Shown here in pieces: positions 22,201 through 31,729 of a stretch of 64,000 nucleotides of DNA. The stretch covers positions 186,001 to 250,000 of the forward strand of contig JADCBP010000001.1 in NCBI GenBank assembly GCA_020253445.1, read 5' to 3'. The translations under genes and the position numbers were made by a program. Source of the stretch: Methylobacterium sp. (lineage in GTDB: Bacteria; Pseudomonadota; Alphaproteobacteria; Rhizobiales; Beijerinckiaceae). The notes under the pieces are model-generated. The model saw only the letters and a list, made by a program, of their open reading frames with translations. It did not search any database and had not been told where the DNA came from. Within the stretch, counting starts at the first letter, position 1. Every line of letters begins with the position of its first letter.

Positions 22201-22446
22201 GGAGGCGATCTCGGTGATGCCCTCGATGCCCGCCACCGCGCGTTCGAGCACTTCGGTGACGCGGCTTTCGATCACCTCGTTCGAGGCGCCGCGATAGGCC
22301 GTGGAAATGGAAACGATGGGAGGGTCGGTCTGCGGATACTCGCGCACCGGCAGCGAGACCAACCCCGCCACGCCGGCGACGCAGAGAAGCAGCGAGATCA
22401 CGGCCGCGAAGACCGGACGCTGGATGGTCACGTCGGAAATCTGCAT
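19279..22446 (-). CDS. RND multidrug efflux permease (HAE1/AcrB-like)
   Basis: 1055-residue inner-membrane proton-driven pump subunit. The N-terminus MQISDVTIQRPVFAAVISLL is typical HAE1. Two repeats of one TM plus a large periplasmic loop plus five TMs are visible. The TM4 proton-relay motif AIGIVVDDAIVEVENVHR carries both aspartates, and TM10 has MILLIGIMTKNGILIVEF with the partner lysine. The soluble porter regions contain the usual GGxxYAMRI and AIxIRRQN-like strands. It is downstream of its adaptor in the same operon (77 bases between). No outer-membrane TolC-type gene and no TetR or MarR regulator lie next to it, so it probably uses a TolC encoded elsewhere. Substrates are not predictable. 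Confidence 0.95.
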   Translation of the reverse strand: MQISDVTIQRPVFAAVISLLLCVAGVAGLVSLPVREYPQTDPPIVSISTAYRGASNEVIESRVTEVLERAVAGIEGITEIASFSQNDRSNITVEFNVNRDADAAAADVRDRVGRVLARLPEGAETPIIQRVDANAQAILWVGVTSENLDAMELTDFLRRAVIDRLATVPGVASINVGGERRYAMRISIDRIALAARGLTVQDVESAIRRQNVDLPGGRLTSSQRELTVKTDSKLSNREEFARIVVANRNGYQVRLGEVARVEVGAEDERFEFYTLGKTAIGLGIIRQSTANTLSVAEGVARELELLRPAFPEGTTFQILYNEANFIRASINGVLTTLAEGIFLVVLVILIFLRDWRSTLVASIAIPVSIIPTFAVLWIFGFSINVLTLLAIVLAIGIVVDDAIVEVENVHRRIEEGEPPLLASFIGAREIAFAVIATTITLMSVFVPIAFMDGQTGRLFREFGITLATAIFFSGVVARTLTPMLCSKLLSHHHSWFHRKTEPFFVGLGHAYASLLRRALNAPILVIAIGLGVSLAAVQLFSTIPTEFSPVEDRGVVIIPINAPEGASLTYTRERVQEVEKLLQPYVDQKIVESTLTIVAPGLQRPSPVNAGLLIVRMTPWGERTVKQSQLQQELLAKVQAIPGARIFPINPPSLGQRGFRQPISFIIGGPDFPTVSAWRDIVMEKAQATGLFRNLDSDFNENQPDLRVKIDRARAADLGVPVDVIGRSLELMFGEREISTFVDRGFEYPVILQAKAENRVSPEDLKNIFVRTGTNELVPLSNLVQLTEIAGPQRLNRFDRLRAITISASLAPGVTLGQGLEALDRIAAESLPAEARIGYGGQSKEFKRSSNSIYITFVFALVIVFLVLAAQFESWIAPTVIMMTVPLALTGALGILHLTNQTLNIYSQIGMILLIGIMTKNGILIVEFTNQLRERGYPMYEAVLEASEMRLRPILMTSIATVAGAVPLALSGGAGAEARSAIGWVIIGGVGLSTFMTLFLVPALFLLIGKYSNPRSTIGEKLTELQHAFAGRLGKFGDVPAPERKADGGKAKPAE

Positions 22447-22456
22447 TCCCGTCTCC

Positions 22457-22500
22457 CCTGAATCCTGTCAGGCCTGAATCCTGTCAGGCCTGAATCCTGG
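22457..22500. repeat. Short tandem repeat between adaptor and RND permease genes
   Basis: A 16-base unit CCTGAATCCTGTCAGG occurs at 22457-22472 and 22473-22488, followed by a partial copy at 22489-22500. Each unit contains CCTG-T-CAGG, able to fold into a small stem. It occupies most of the 77-base intergenic space before the permease start on the minus strand. Confidence 0.85.
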
Positions 22501-22523
22501 CCAGCCGTGCCGGAAACCGCCGA

Positions 22524-23759
22524 TCAGCCTGCTGAAGGGACGCGAGCCGCATTCGGCGCGGCGCCCGCAGCCGGCGGACCCGACAACGGGCGCGGCTGCA
22601 CGGCGATGCCATTGCGCACGCGCTGGATGCCGCGTGCCACGATGGTTTCGCCCGCCTTGAGGCCTTCGATGATCTCCACCTTGCCGAAGCTGCGCTGGCC
22701 GATCATCACCATGCGGCGTTCCACCCGGTTGTCTTTCACGACATAGGCGACCTGCCGCGGCCCTTCGGCCACGATGGCTTCCTCCGGCGCGATCACGGCA
22801 TTGTCGCGCCGCGCCACTTCGAGCGCGACCGTCATGAACATGCCGGGCTTGAGCGCGAGATCGGAATTCTCGATGACCGCCATCAGCTTCACCGAACGCG
22901 TCACCGGATCGATGCGCGTATCGACGGCCGCGACCGTGCCCTGAAAGACACGGCCCTGGAAGGCGACCGACTGGGCGTTGATCTGCGCGCCGATCCGCAC
23001 GCGGGAGAGCAACGGCTCGGGGACCGAGAAATCGAGGCGGATGCGCCCCACATCATCGAGCGTGGTGATGGGGATCTTCGTATCGACAAAAGCGCCGAGG
23101 CTGACCTGACGCAGGCCGACGCGACCATCGAACGGCGCGCGGACCGTGTAATCCTCCAGCCGGGCGGCAGCGGCCCGCTCGCGCGCCTCGGCGGCGGCAA
23201 CCGTGGTTTCCACGGTGCGAAGCTGGAGCGTGAGATCAGCCACAAGGGCTTCCGTGCCGGCACCGGCGCGGCGCAGCTGCTGGGCCCGATCGAATTTCTG
23301 GTTCACCTCCTCGCGCTGGGCGCGGGCGGTCTGGATCGCGGCGCGGGCGGCCTCAAGCTCGGCCTTGCGTTCGGCCACATCGAGTTCGACCAGCACGTCG
23401 CCGGCCTTCACATCCTGGCCTTCGGTGAAGATGATCTTCTCGACGATGCCGGAAACCTTCGAGGCGATCGTCACGCTCTCATAGGCGCGGGTCGTGCCGA
23501 CGGCTTCGCTCATCTCGATGATCGGGCCGGTTGTCAGTGTCACCACTTCGACCACAGGCGCGCCCTGCCCGCCGCGACCGCCACCTGGGCCGGCCGCCGG
23601 TCCACCGCCCGGACCGCCGGCGGAAGGATTGCCACCGGCCGCCTGCTGCGCGGGGGGAGCGCTGACAAACTGACCAAGCAGACCGGTCCGGAACATGAAT
23701 CCAAGGGCGATGCCGCCGCCGATGACGACAATGGTGGCGATTTGCGTGGCAACGCGCAT
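22524..23759 (-). CDS. RND efflux periplasmic adaptor (membrane fusion protein)
   Basis: 411 residues from ATG 23759, which has GAGG upstream; the longer open frame is an unlikely extension. The N-terminal anchor is MRVATQIATIVVIGGGIALGF, then a Gly/Pro-rich linker (about 40-65). A lipoyl half-motif (AYESVTIASKVSGIVEKIIF), an alpha-hairpin of about 60 residues (VAERKAELEAARAAIQTARA and on), the second lipoyl half (YTVRAPFDGRVGLRQVSLGA) and a beta-barrel (PITTLDDVGRIRLDFSVPE) follow. This is the MexE/AcrA class that links the permease to an outer-membrane channel. It is the first gene of the two-gene efflux operon. Confidence 0.94.
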   Translation of the reverse strand: MRVATQIATIVVIGGGIALGFMFRTGLLGQFVSAPPAQQAAGGNPSAGGPGGGPAAGPGGGRGGQGAPVVEVVTLTTGPIIEMSEAVGTTRAYESVTIASKVSGIVEKIIFTEGQDVKAGDVLVELDVAERKAELEAARAAIQTARAQREEVNQKFDRAQQLRRAGAGTEALVADLTLQLRTVETTVAAAEARERAAAARLEDYTVRAPFDGRVGLRQVSLGAFVDTKIPITTLDDVGRIRLDFSVPEPLLSRVRIGAQINAQSVAFQGRVFQGTVAAVDTRIDPVTRSVKLMAVIENSDLALKPGMFMTVALEVARRDNAVIAPEEAIVAEGPRQVAYVVKDNRVERRMVMIGQRSFGKVEIIEGLKAGETIVARGIQRVRNGIAVQPRPLSGPPAAGAAPNAARVPSAG

Positions 23760-23982
23760 GAAGAACCTCGAGCCCCCTTCAGAGCAAGACCAATGAACGC
23801 GAAAACACCCGCGCCATGGCACCCCCCTCTGCCATGGCTGCGATCATCCCCATCACCGCAATCTAGAGGCAAACTTGAGGCTTGGACAGCGCGAAAGCGC
23901 TCCGGCCATCACAATCCGTTGATCGAAGGTAAAATTCTGTCCATGTTCCAGCGTGTTACCGGATGCGCCGCCGCTCTTTTCA

Positions 23983-24683
<701 letters not shown>

Positions 24684-24684
<1 letters not shown>

Positions 24685-25430
24685 CACGCCGCCTCCTCGC
24701 CAAGATAGGCGCGGCGGACCTCCGGGTTGGCGCGGATTTCCTCCGCGTTGCCCGAGGCGATGACGCGGCCATAAACCAGCACGGAGATGCGATCGGCCAA
24801 CGCGAAGACCGCATCCATGTCGTGCTCCACGAGGAGGATGGTCTTCTGGCCCCGGAGCTTCGCGAGCCGCTCCACCATGCGATGGCTTTCGGATGGGCCG
24901 AGGCCTGCCATGGGTTCATCAAGCAGCAGCACCGGCGCGCCGGAAGCGAGCGCGAGCGCGAGTTCGAGATCCTTCCTTTCGCCATGGCTGAGGGCGGAGA
25001 CGCGCATGTTCGCGCGGGGCGCCAGGCCCGCTTCCGCCAGGCGCTGGCTCACTTCCGCGGCGATTTTCCGATCCGCCGAGGCCCTGCCCCAGAATCGGAA
25101 GGAATGGCCGTCGCGGGTCTGGATCGCCAGCGCGAGGTTTTCGGCGAGCGTGAATTCGGGCAGCAATTCCACGATCTGGAAGCTGCGCGAGAGGCCGAGC
25201 CTCACCCGCTCACGTGGTTTGAGGTGGGTTACCTCGCGACCGTCGAGGAACACATGCCCCTCGTCCGGGCGGATCTCACCCATGATCTGGCCGATCAGCG
25301 TGGTCTTCCCCGCGCCGTTGGGTCCGATCAGCGCGTGGATTTCGCCGGGTTCGAGCGCGAGATCGACATGGTCGGTCGCGAGCACGCCGCCGAAGCGCTT
25401 CACGAGGCCGCGGATTTCGAGCGTGCTCAT
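24684..25430 (-). CDS. livG: Branched-chain amino-acid-type ABC transporter ATP-binding protein LivG
   Basis: 248-residue ATPase. Walker A is ALIGPNGAGKTTLIGQIMG, the characteristic LivG insert region reads FQIVELLPEFTLAENLALA, the signature is ALSHGERKDLELALALA, and Walker B VLLLDEPMAGLGPSES is followed by the H-loop ILLVEHDMDAVF. The start overlaps the livM stop by 4 bases and the stop overlaps the livF start, so translation is coupled across the three genes. It pairs with LivF to energise the LivHM channel. Confidence 0.94.
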
Positions 25431-26416
25431 GAACCCCTCCCGAACGCTTTCGCAAGGAGTGCGCGCGCATCACTCCGGAACAGCACGATGGCGAGCAGGA
25501 TCGGCCCCAGCACGATCTGCCAATGCTCGGTCCAGCCCGCGAGCAGCGTTTCCAGCAGCACCAGCGCGCCCGCACCGAAAAGGGGCCCGAACAAGGTGCC
25601 CACGCCGCCGAGGATGACCATGATCATCAGCTCGCCGGACTTGGTCCAGTGCAGCATGTCGGGGCTCACAAAGCGCAGGTAATTCGCCATCAGCGCGCCC
25701 GCGAGCCCCGCGCCCATGCCGGAAATCGTGAAGGCCGCGAGCTTGTAGGCGTAAGGCGAGAGGCCGAAGATCTGCATGCGCCGCTCGTTCTGGCGGATGC
25801 CCTCGAGCACGCGGCCGAAGCGCGAGCCGACGATGCGCGCTTTCAGGAAGAACACCACGAGGGTCAACCCGAGGCAGAGGAAATAGAAGGTCGTGTCATC
25901 CCGCATGTTGAGGTCGAACAATGTGTTGCGCCGCCGGATGATGAGGCCGTCGTCGCCGCCATAAATCTTGAGCGCCGCAAAGAAGAAGAACAGCATCTGG
26001 GCGAAAGCCAGCGTGATCATGATGAATTGGACGCCGGTTGTGCGCAGCGAGAGCGCGCCGATGAGGGCCGCCATCACACCCGTCACGAGTATCGCCGCAG
26101 GCATGGTCACCAGCAGCGCGTTCGACCCGGTGATGACGCCGAAAAGCGGATCACCCGAAATGAAATGATGGTAGAGGATGCCCGTGACATAGGCCCCGAG
26201 CCCGAAGAAAGCGGCATGGCCGAAGCTCACCATCCCGCCATAGCCGAGCGCGAGATTGAGGCTCGCGGCAGCAATCGTATAGATCAGGATGCGCGTCGCG
26301 AGGCCGATGCTCGCCGGGCTTCCGAAGGCTTTCGCGAGGAAGGGCAGCGCAATCAGCAGCGCAAGTGCTGCCGCGAACATCGCCCAGTGGAGAGGGGAAA
26401 TCCGGCGCTCAGGCAT
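25427..26416 (-). CDS. livM: Branched-chain amino-acid-type ABC transporter permease LivM
   Basis: 329-residue inner-membrane permease with about eight to nine hydrophobic segments. Family motifs are LNLALGYGGMVSFGHAAFFG near residue 55 and the cytoplasmic coupling loop GRVLEGIRQNERRMQIFGLS, then TISGMGAGLAGALMANYLRF. It begins inside the end of livH (8-base overlap) and ends over the livG start. Confidence 0.94.
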   Translation of the reverse strand: MPERRISPLHWAMFAAALALLIALPFLAKAFGSPASIGLATRILIYTIAAASLNLALGYGGMVSFGHAAFFGLGAYVTGILYHHFISGDPLFGVITGSNALLVTMPAAILVTGVMAALIGALSLRTTGVQFIMITLAFAQMLFFFFAALKIYGGDDGLIIRRRNTLFDLNMRDDTTFYFLCLGLTLVVFFLKARIVGSRFGRVLEGIRQNERRMQIFGLSPYAYKLAAFTISGMGAGLAGALMANYLRFVSPDMLHWTKSGELMIMVILGGVGTLFGPLFGAGALVLLETLLAGWTEHWQIVLGPILLAIVLFRSDARALLAKAFGRGS

Positions 26417-27320
26417 TTGCGGGGAACAATCCCTTGGGCCGGATCAGCAATACGAGCGCCATCAGCAGGTAGACCCCCATCGAGGCCAGCCCCGCGCCGA
26501 GGGCATCCGCTTCCGGGCCGGACATCAGCTGCCGGAACAGGCCGGGCAGGAAGGCGCGCATCGACGTATCGACCATGCCCACCAGCAGCGCGCCGAAGAA
26601 GGCGCCCCGCACGGAGCCGAGCCCGCCGATCACCACCACGACGAAGGTGAGGATGAGGATCTGCTCGCCCATGCCGACCTGCACGGCGAGAAGCGGCCCG
26701 GCCATCACGCCCGCAAGGCCTGCCAGCAGCGCGCCGAGGCCAAAGATCACCGTGTAGAGCATGCGGATATCGACACCCAGCGCGCGCACCATGTCGCGAT
26801 GCGTGGCGCCCGCGCGCACCAGCATGCCGATGCGCGTGCGGGTGATGAACAGGGCAAGCGCCACCGCCACGACAAGGCCAACCACGATGATCGCGAGGCG
26901 ATAGACCGGATAGTTGAAAAGCCCCAGCGAGACCGAGCCATTGAGCAAAGGCGGGATATCCACGAACAGGGGTCGGCGCCCGAACAGGATCACCACCGAC
27001 TGGTTGATGGTGAGGATCAGCGCGAAGGTCGCGAGAACCTGGTCGAGATGGTCGCGGGCATAGAGTTTGCGCAGCACCAGCAGTTCGATCAGCATGCCGG
27101 CGATGCCCGCCGCCGCGAGGCCGCCGAGGAAGGCCAGCGCGAAGGAGCCGGTCTTCGCGGCAACAATCGCGCCGGCATAGGCCCCGATCATGTAGAGCGA
27201 GCCATGGGCGAGGTTGATGACCCCCATGATGCCGAATACGAGCGTCAGCCCCGCCGCGAGCAGGAACAGGGTGACGCCCAGTTGCAGGCCGTTCAGCAGC
27301 TGTTCGAGGATGAGGGCCAA
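26409..27320 (-). CDS. livH: Branched-chain amino-acid-type ABC transporter permease LivH
   Basis: 303-residue inner-membrane permease. Motifs are GLTLVFGIMGVINLAHGSLY near residue 25, the coupling region ATHRDMVRALGVDIRMLYT, and LLAGLAGVMAGPLLAVQVGM, all typical of LivH. It lies 70 bases downstream of the binding-protein gene. The transported compound is set by the binding protein; amides, aromatic acids and short peptides are known alternatives to branched-chain amino acids in this class. Confidence 0.94.
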   Translation of the reverse strand: MALILEQLLNGLQLGVTLFLLAAGLTLVFGIMGVINLAHGSLYMIGAYAGAIVAAKTGSFALAFLGGLAAAGIAGMLIELLVLRKLYARDHLDQVLATFALILTINQSVVILFGRRPLFVDIPPLLNGSVSLGLFNYPVYRLAIIVVGLVVAVALALFITRTRIGMLVRAGATHRDMVRALGVDIRMLYTVIFGLGALLAGLAGVMAGPLLAVQVGMGEQILILTFVVVVIGGLGSVRGAFFGALLVGMVDTSMRAFLPGLFRQLMSGPEADALGAGLASMGVYLLMALVLLIRPKGLFPANA

Positions 27321-27390
27321 GCCGGGATCTCCCGCGTGGTCACAGAAAAGGCGGGGCGCATGTCCCCGCCTCCTTGCCGGATTTCAGGAC

Positions 27391-28557
27391 TCAGAGCTTG
27401 CAATCCTTGGCGTAGAAATCGCCCTGGCTGGTCATCACCTTGCCTTTGGAGACGCGCCTCAGCACGCCATCCGCGCCCTTCTCGACGCCCAGCGCGTACC
27501 AATCCTGCACCGGGTGCTGGTTGGGGCCGAACTTGAAGCCGCCCCGCGTGGCCTTGAAATCGGCCTTGAGCATCGCCTGCCGGAAAGCTTCGGTGTTATC
27601 GACCTTGCCGCCGGTCTGGCGAAGCGCCGAGGCGATGGCGAGCGCCGTGTCATAGCCCTGCGCGGCGTAGTTGGTGGGGATGCGGTTATAGGCCTTCTGG
27701 AAAGCCTCGACGAAGGCCTTGTTGGCCGGATTGTCGAGATCGGCATTCCAGTGGCTGGTGACATGCACGCCCATCGCCGCCTCACCCACGGCCTTGAGGA
27801 TCACGCTGTCGAGCGAGGGCGAGGCGAGCACCATCGGCAGCTTTCCGAGCAGGCCCGCCTGCTGATACTGGCGCAGGAAGGCGATGCCGAGGCCGCCCGG
27901 ATGAAACTGGAAAACCACATCGGGGTTCGCGGCGCGGATCTGGGCCATTTCGGCGGCGTAATCGGTCTGGTCGAGGCGGGTATAGACCTCACCGGCGATC
28001 TCGCCCTTGAAGAAACGCTTGAAACCCGCCAGCGCATCCTTGCCCGCCGGATAGTTCGGGGCGAGGATGAAAGCCTTCTTGAAGCCGAGATTGGTGGCAT
28101 ATTGGCCCGCGCTCTCGTGCAGGGTGTCGTTCTGCCAGGAGACCACGAAGTAGTTCTTGTGGCACTCCTTGCCCGCGAAGTTCGACGGGCCGGCATTGGG
28201 GCTGACATAGATCGCGCCGGCATCGAGGATGTCCGGAACCGCAGCGCCAGCGACATTCGAGAAGACGATGCCCGTGAAGAGCCGGATGCCGTCGTTCTTC
28301 AGGAACTTCTCGGCGATCTGCTTGCCCTGGCCGGGCTTGAGCGCGTCATCCTCGACGACGAGTTCCACCGGAACGCCACCGAGCTTGCCGCCCTCCTGCT
28401 GGATCGCGAGCGCCATGGCATCGCGGATATCCTGCCCGAGATAGCCGCCCGGGCCGGAAAGCGTGGTAATCATGCCGATCTTCAGCGGCGCTTGCGCAAC
28501 GGCCGGCAGGGCCGCGAGGCCCGCCATTGCCAGACCCAGAAACAGCTTGCGAGACAT
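27391..28557 (-). CDS. Liv-type periplasmic substrate-binding protein
   Basis: 388 residues from ATG 28557. The signal peptide is MSRKLFLGLAMAGLAALPAVAQA, with cleavage after AQA near 23. The mature protein is a type I periplasmic binding fold: LKIGMITTLSGPGGYLGQDI, ELVVEDDALKPGQGKQIAEK, IRLFTGIVFSNVAGAAVPDI, then KKAFILAPNYPAGKDALAGF. It is the first gene of the operon, so strongest expression is expected. The ligand is not identifiable; the family relatives handle aromatic acids as well as branched-chain amino acids. It is separated from the formate dehydrogenase genes by about 390 bases. Confidence 0.9.
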   Translation of the reverse strand: MSRKLFLGLAMAGLAALPAVAQAPLKIGMITTLSGPGGYLGQDIRDAMALAIQQEGGKLGGVPVELVVEDDALKPGQGKQIAEKFLKNDGIRLFTGIVFSNVAGAAVPDILDAGAIYVSPNAGPSNFAGKECHKNYFVVSWQNDTLHESAGQYATNLGFKKAFILAPNYPAGKDALAGFKRFFKGEIAGEVYTRLDQTDYAAEMAQIRAANPDVVFQFHPGGLGIAFLRQYQQAGLLGKLPMVLASPSLDSVILKAVGEAAMGVHVTSHWNADLDNPANKAFVEAFQKAYNRIPTNYAAQGYDTALAIASALRQTGGKVDNTEAFRQAMLKADFKATRGGFKFGPNQHPVQDWYALGVEKGADGVLRRVSKGKVMTSQGDFYAKDCKL

Positions 28558-28948
28558 GGTTCGCCGAACTCCCTGTTGTTCCCATCGCCTCTCTCCCGGA
28601 GGCGGATGAAAGCAGAGTAAGGGATTTGCCGCCTCTGTCGAGGGGGAAGTTTCAAGCTTGAAGTGTTTTGCGCCGTGCGCTGGGCAGAATGCTTCGCCGC
28701 CGGGCAGGCTGACACGAGAACGGGTGACCGAAAGCCGGGACGATGCAACACAGGCCGTGCAAACTGGCGAGCCATGGATGCCGTAGACGCATGGCAGGGT
28801 CCGAAAGGCGACATCGGCGGAAGTTCCGGTTTCAGACCGGAATCGGCAATAGCCGACGGTGAATTCATCGCAGGAGTGATGTCGAAGGCGCATCGCTTGC
28901 GCTGCGACGCCCCCGCATTTCATGCATCGGGGCGCTTCAAAGGAATGT
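28558..28948. other. Intergenic region with two palindromes, no gene seen
   Basis: Leader region of the Liv-type operon and end of the formate dehydrogenase operon. It contains the perfect palindrome TTCAAGCTTGAA (28651-28662), about 95 bases upstream of the binding-protein start, and an inverted repeat TTCCGG-N7-CCGGAA (28824-28842). The second could be part of a terminator or operator. No convincing coding frame or RNA gene is seen. Confidence 0.5.
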
Positions 28949-31729
28949 TCACGCCCCGTGGCATTTTTTTGCCGACAGCACCCTTGCCGCCGCAACCTTG
29001 AACTCCGGAATCTTGCCATCCGGGTCGATGGCGGAATTGGTCAGAAGGTTGGCGGCCGCCTCGTGGTAGGCGAAGGGAATGAAGATCATGTCGTGCTGGC
29101 AGGCAGCGTCGGCGCGGGCGGTCAGCGTGATGGTGCCGCGGCGGGTCTCGACCGTGATCGCATCCCCCGGAGCCACGCCCAGCCTTTGCAGCGCCAGCGG
29201 ATGCAGGCTTGCGGTAGGCAGCGGCTCCAGCGCGCCCAGCACGACGGATCTTCGCGTCATCACGCCGGTGTGCCAATGCTCCAGCTGCCGCCCCGTGGTC
29301 AGGATGAAGGGAAATTCGGCATCGATGGTCTCGGCGGACGGACGATAGGAGCAGGCCTTGAGCTGTGCCAGACCATCAGCCGTCGGGAAGCTCTCCTGGA
29401 ACACGACCCCTTCGCCGGCCACATCGGTTCCTTTGACAGGATAGGTGACGCTGCTCTCGCGCTCCAGCCTTTCCCAGGTGATATGGGCCAGGGACGGCAT
29501 GGCTCCCTGCATCTCGGCGAAGACCTCCCTGGGATGCGCATAGGCCCAGCCGAGGCCGAGGCGGTTCGCGATATCGACCGTGATCCGCCAGTCCTCCCGC
29601 GCTTCGCCCGGCGGCGCGACGGCCCTTCGGCCCATCTGCACCTGCCGGTTGGTGTTGGTTACGGTGCCGGTCTTCTCGGGCCAGGCGGTGGCAGGAAGCA
29701 CGACATCGGCCAGCATGGCCGTCTCGGTCAGGAAGATGTCCTGGACCACGAGACAATCCAGGCCGGTCAGCGCCTTGCGGGCATGGGCCGCATCGGGGTC
29801 GGACATGGCGGGGTTCTCGCCCATGATGTACATGGCCCTGATGTCGCCAGTGGCTGCGGCGTCCGTGATCTCGGTCACCGTGAGACCGGGCGCGGGGTCA
29901 AGGGCCACGCCCCAGAGCTTCTCGAACTTCAGCCGGTTGGCCTCCACGCCGACGAGCGCATAATCCGGGAATACCATTGGAATGAGCCCGGCGTCGGATG
30001 CACCCTGCACATTGTTCTGGCCGCGCAGCGGATGAAGCCCCGTGCCTGGTTTACCGACATTGCCCGTCAGCATGGCGAGCGAGATCAGGCAGCGGGCGTT
30101 GTCCGTGCCGTGTGTATGCTGGCTCACCCCCATGCCCCAGAAGATCATGCCGCGCTCGGCCCGGGCGAAATCCAGAGCGGCGGCGCGGATCGCCTCCGGC
30201 GCGATGCCGCAGATGGGAGACATCGCCTCCGGTGTTTGTGTCATGAGATGCGCCTTCAGTGCCGCATAGCCCGAACTGCGCCTTTCAATGAAGTCGTTGT
30301 CGACAAGAGCCTCCACCACGATAACGTGCATCATTGCGTTGAGCAGTGCCACGTCCGTGCCAGGCCGGAACTGCAACATGTGGCTGGCGAAGCGCTTCAT
30401 CGCCGTGCCCCGCGGATCGAGCACGATCAGTTTCGTGCCCCGCTTTGCCGCCTGCTTGAAATAGGTGGCGGCGACGGGGTGGTTCTCGGTCGGGTTCGCG
30501 CCGACAATGAGGATGGCGTCCGCCTTCAGCGCATCGTTGAAGGGGGCCGTCACCGATCCCGACCCGATGCCCTCCATCAGAGCCGCCACAGAGGAGGCGT
30601 GGCAAAGGCGCGTGCAATGGTCGACATTGTTGTGGTGGAACGCCGTGCGGATCAGCTTCTGGAAGAGGTAGGCTTCCTCATTCGAGCACTTGGCCGAGCC
30701 GAAGCCCGCGACAGCGCGACCGCCATGAGCCTCCGCGATGCGCTTCAGCCCCGATGCCGCCTGCTCCAGCGCTTCCTCCCAGCTTGCCTCCCGGAAATGC
30801 GTCAGCGGATTGCGTGGATCGACATTCAGTCCCTTTGGCGCACCCTCCCGGCGGATGAGCGGTTTCGTCAGCCTTTGCGGGCTCGCCACATAGTCGAAGC
30901 CGAAACGGCCCTTGACACAGAGTCGGTTCTCGTTCGCCGGCCCCTCGACGCCTTGCACATAGGCGATCCGGCCGTCCTTCACCTTGAAATCAACCTGGCA
31001 GCCGACGCCGCAAAACGGGCAGACCGACCGGGCGCTCGTCTCTGCTTCCCGACTGCCGGCCTGCGTCACGGGATCGACGATGGACTTCGGCATCAAGGCG
31101 CCGGTAGGGCAGGCCTGCACGCATTCGCCGCAGGCAACGCAGGTGGAATCACCCATGGGATCGGAAAGATCGAAGACCGGCGCGTGATGCTCGCCGCGCC
31201 AGGCCATGCCGATCACGTCGTTGACCTGCACGTCGCGGCAGGCGCGCGCGCAGAGATTGCAGGCGATGCAGGCGTCCAGGTTGACAGCCATCGCCGGATG
31301 ACTGAGGTCCTGAAGAGGCTTGTCGCGCGCATGCCGCGAGGGGAAGCGGCTCGTTGCAACACCCATCGTCTCGGCGAAGCTCCACAGCGGCGAAAGCCGG
31401 TCATGGGCCTTCCCGGGTGGCGGCTGGTCAGCCAACAGCAGCTCCATCACCAGCCTGCGCGCCTTCTCGGCCCGCTCCGAGGCAGCCTTTACCACCATGC
31501 CGGGCGTGGGCGTTCGGCAGCAGGAGGCCGCGAGCACGCGCTCGCCCTCGATCTCCACCATGCAGGCCCGGCAATTGCCGTCCGGCTCATAGCCGGGTTC
31601 CGGCCGGTGGCAGAGATGCGGGATCGTCATGCCCTCGCGCTTCGCCACGTCCCAGATCGTTTCGCTCGGCAGGGCGATGACGGTCTTGCCGTCAAGATCG
31701 AACGTAACGGTTTGGACTGGCGCGTTCAT
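28949..31729 (-). CDS. fdsA: NAD-dependent formate dehydrogenase, catalytic alpha subunit (FdsA/Fdh1A type)
   Basis: 926-residue cytoplasmic molybdo- or tungsto-enzyme oxidising formate to CO2. The N-terminal NuoG-like 2Fe-2S domain has cysteines in HLCHRPEPGYEPDGNCRAC and ASCCRTPTPG. Two 4Fe-4S clusters follow (CIACNLCARACRD; CVACGECVQACPTGAL), then the MopB 4Fe-4S motif CPFCGVGCQVDFKVKDG. The metal-ligand cysteine is in DHCTRLCHASSVAAL (cysteine, not selenocysteine), and the dinucleotide-binding C-terminal domain is complete. It shares a 4-base overlap with the upstream beta subunit. The pair resembles Methylobacterium FDH1; metal choice (Mo or W) cannot be read here. No fdhD or fdsD chaperone gene is adjacent. 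Confidence 0.95.
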   Translation of the reverse strand: MNAPVQTVTFDLDGKTVIALPSETIWDVAKREGMTIPHLCHRPEPGYEPDGNCRACMVEIEGERVLAASCCRTPTPGMVVKAASERAEKARRLVMELLLADQPPPGKAHDRLSPLWSFAETMGVATSRFPSRHARDKPLQDLSHPAMAVNLDACIACNLCARACRDVQVNDVIGMAWRGEHHAPVFDLSDPMGDSTCVACGECVQACPTGALMPKSIVDPVTQAGSREAETSARSVCPFCGVGCQVDFKVKDGRIAYVQGVEGPANENRLCVKGRFGFDYVASPQRLTKPLIRREGAPKGLNVDPRNPLTHFREASWEEALEQAASGLKRIAEAHGGRAVAGFGSAKCSNEEAYLFQKLIRTAFHHNNVDHCTRLCHASSVAALMEGIGSGSVTAPFNDALKADAILIVGANPTENHPVAATYFKQAAKRGTKLIVLDPRGTAMKRFASHMLQFRPGTDVALLNAMMHVIVVEALVDNDFIERRSSGYAALKAHLMTQTPEAMSPICGIAPEAIRAAALDFARAERGMIFWGMGVSQHTHGTDNARCLISLAMLTGNVGKPGTGLHPLRGQNNVQGASDAGLIPMVFPDYALVGVEANRLKFEKLWGVALDPAPGLTVTEITDAAATGDIRAMYIMGENPAMSDPDAAHARKALTGLDCLVVQDIFLTETAMLADVVLPATAWPEKTGTVTNTNRQVQMGRRAVAPPGEAREDWRITVDIANRLGLGWAYAHPREVFAEMQGAMPSLAHITWERLERESSVTYPVKGTDVAGEGVVFQESFPTADGLAQLKACSYRPSAETIDAEFPFILTTGRQLEHWHTGVMTRRSVVLGALEPLPTASLHPLALQRLGVAPGDAITVETRRGTITLTARADAACQHDMIFIPFAYHEAAANLLTNSAIDPDGKIPEFKVAAARVLSAKKCHGA

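Noticed and set aside
19366-22461. A 1031-codon open frame on the plus strand opposite the RND permease gene
   Set aside because: It is the antisense shadow of a canonical RND gene: His/Arg/Asp-rich, no domain, no plausible ribosome site. The same applies to long antisense frames at 3780-5660 and 28922-32113.
28663-29001. 112-codon plus-strand frame between the Liv and formate dehydrogenase operons
   Set aside because: It overlaps the end of fdsA, shows no domain or initiation signal, and covers the palindromic intergenic sequence.
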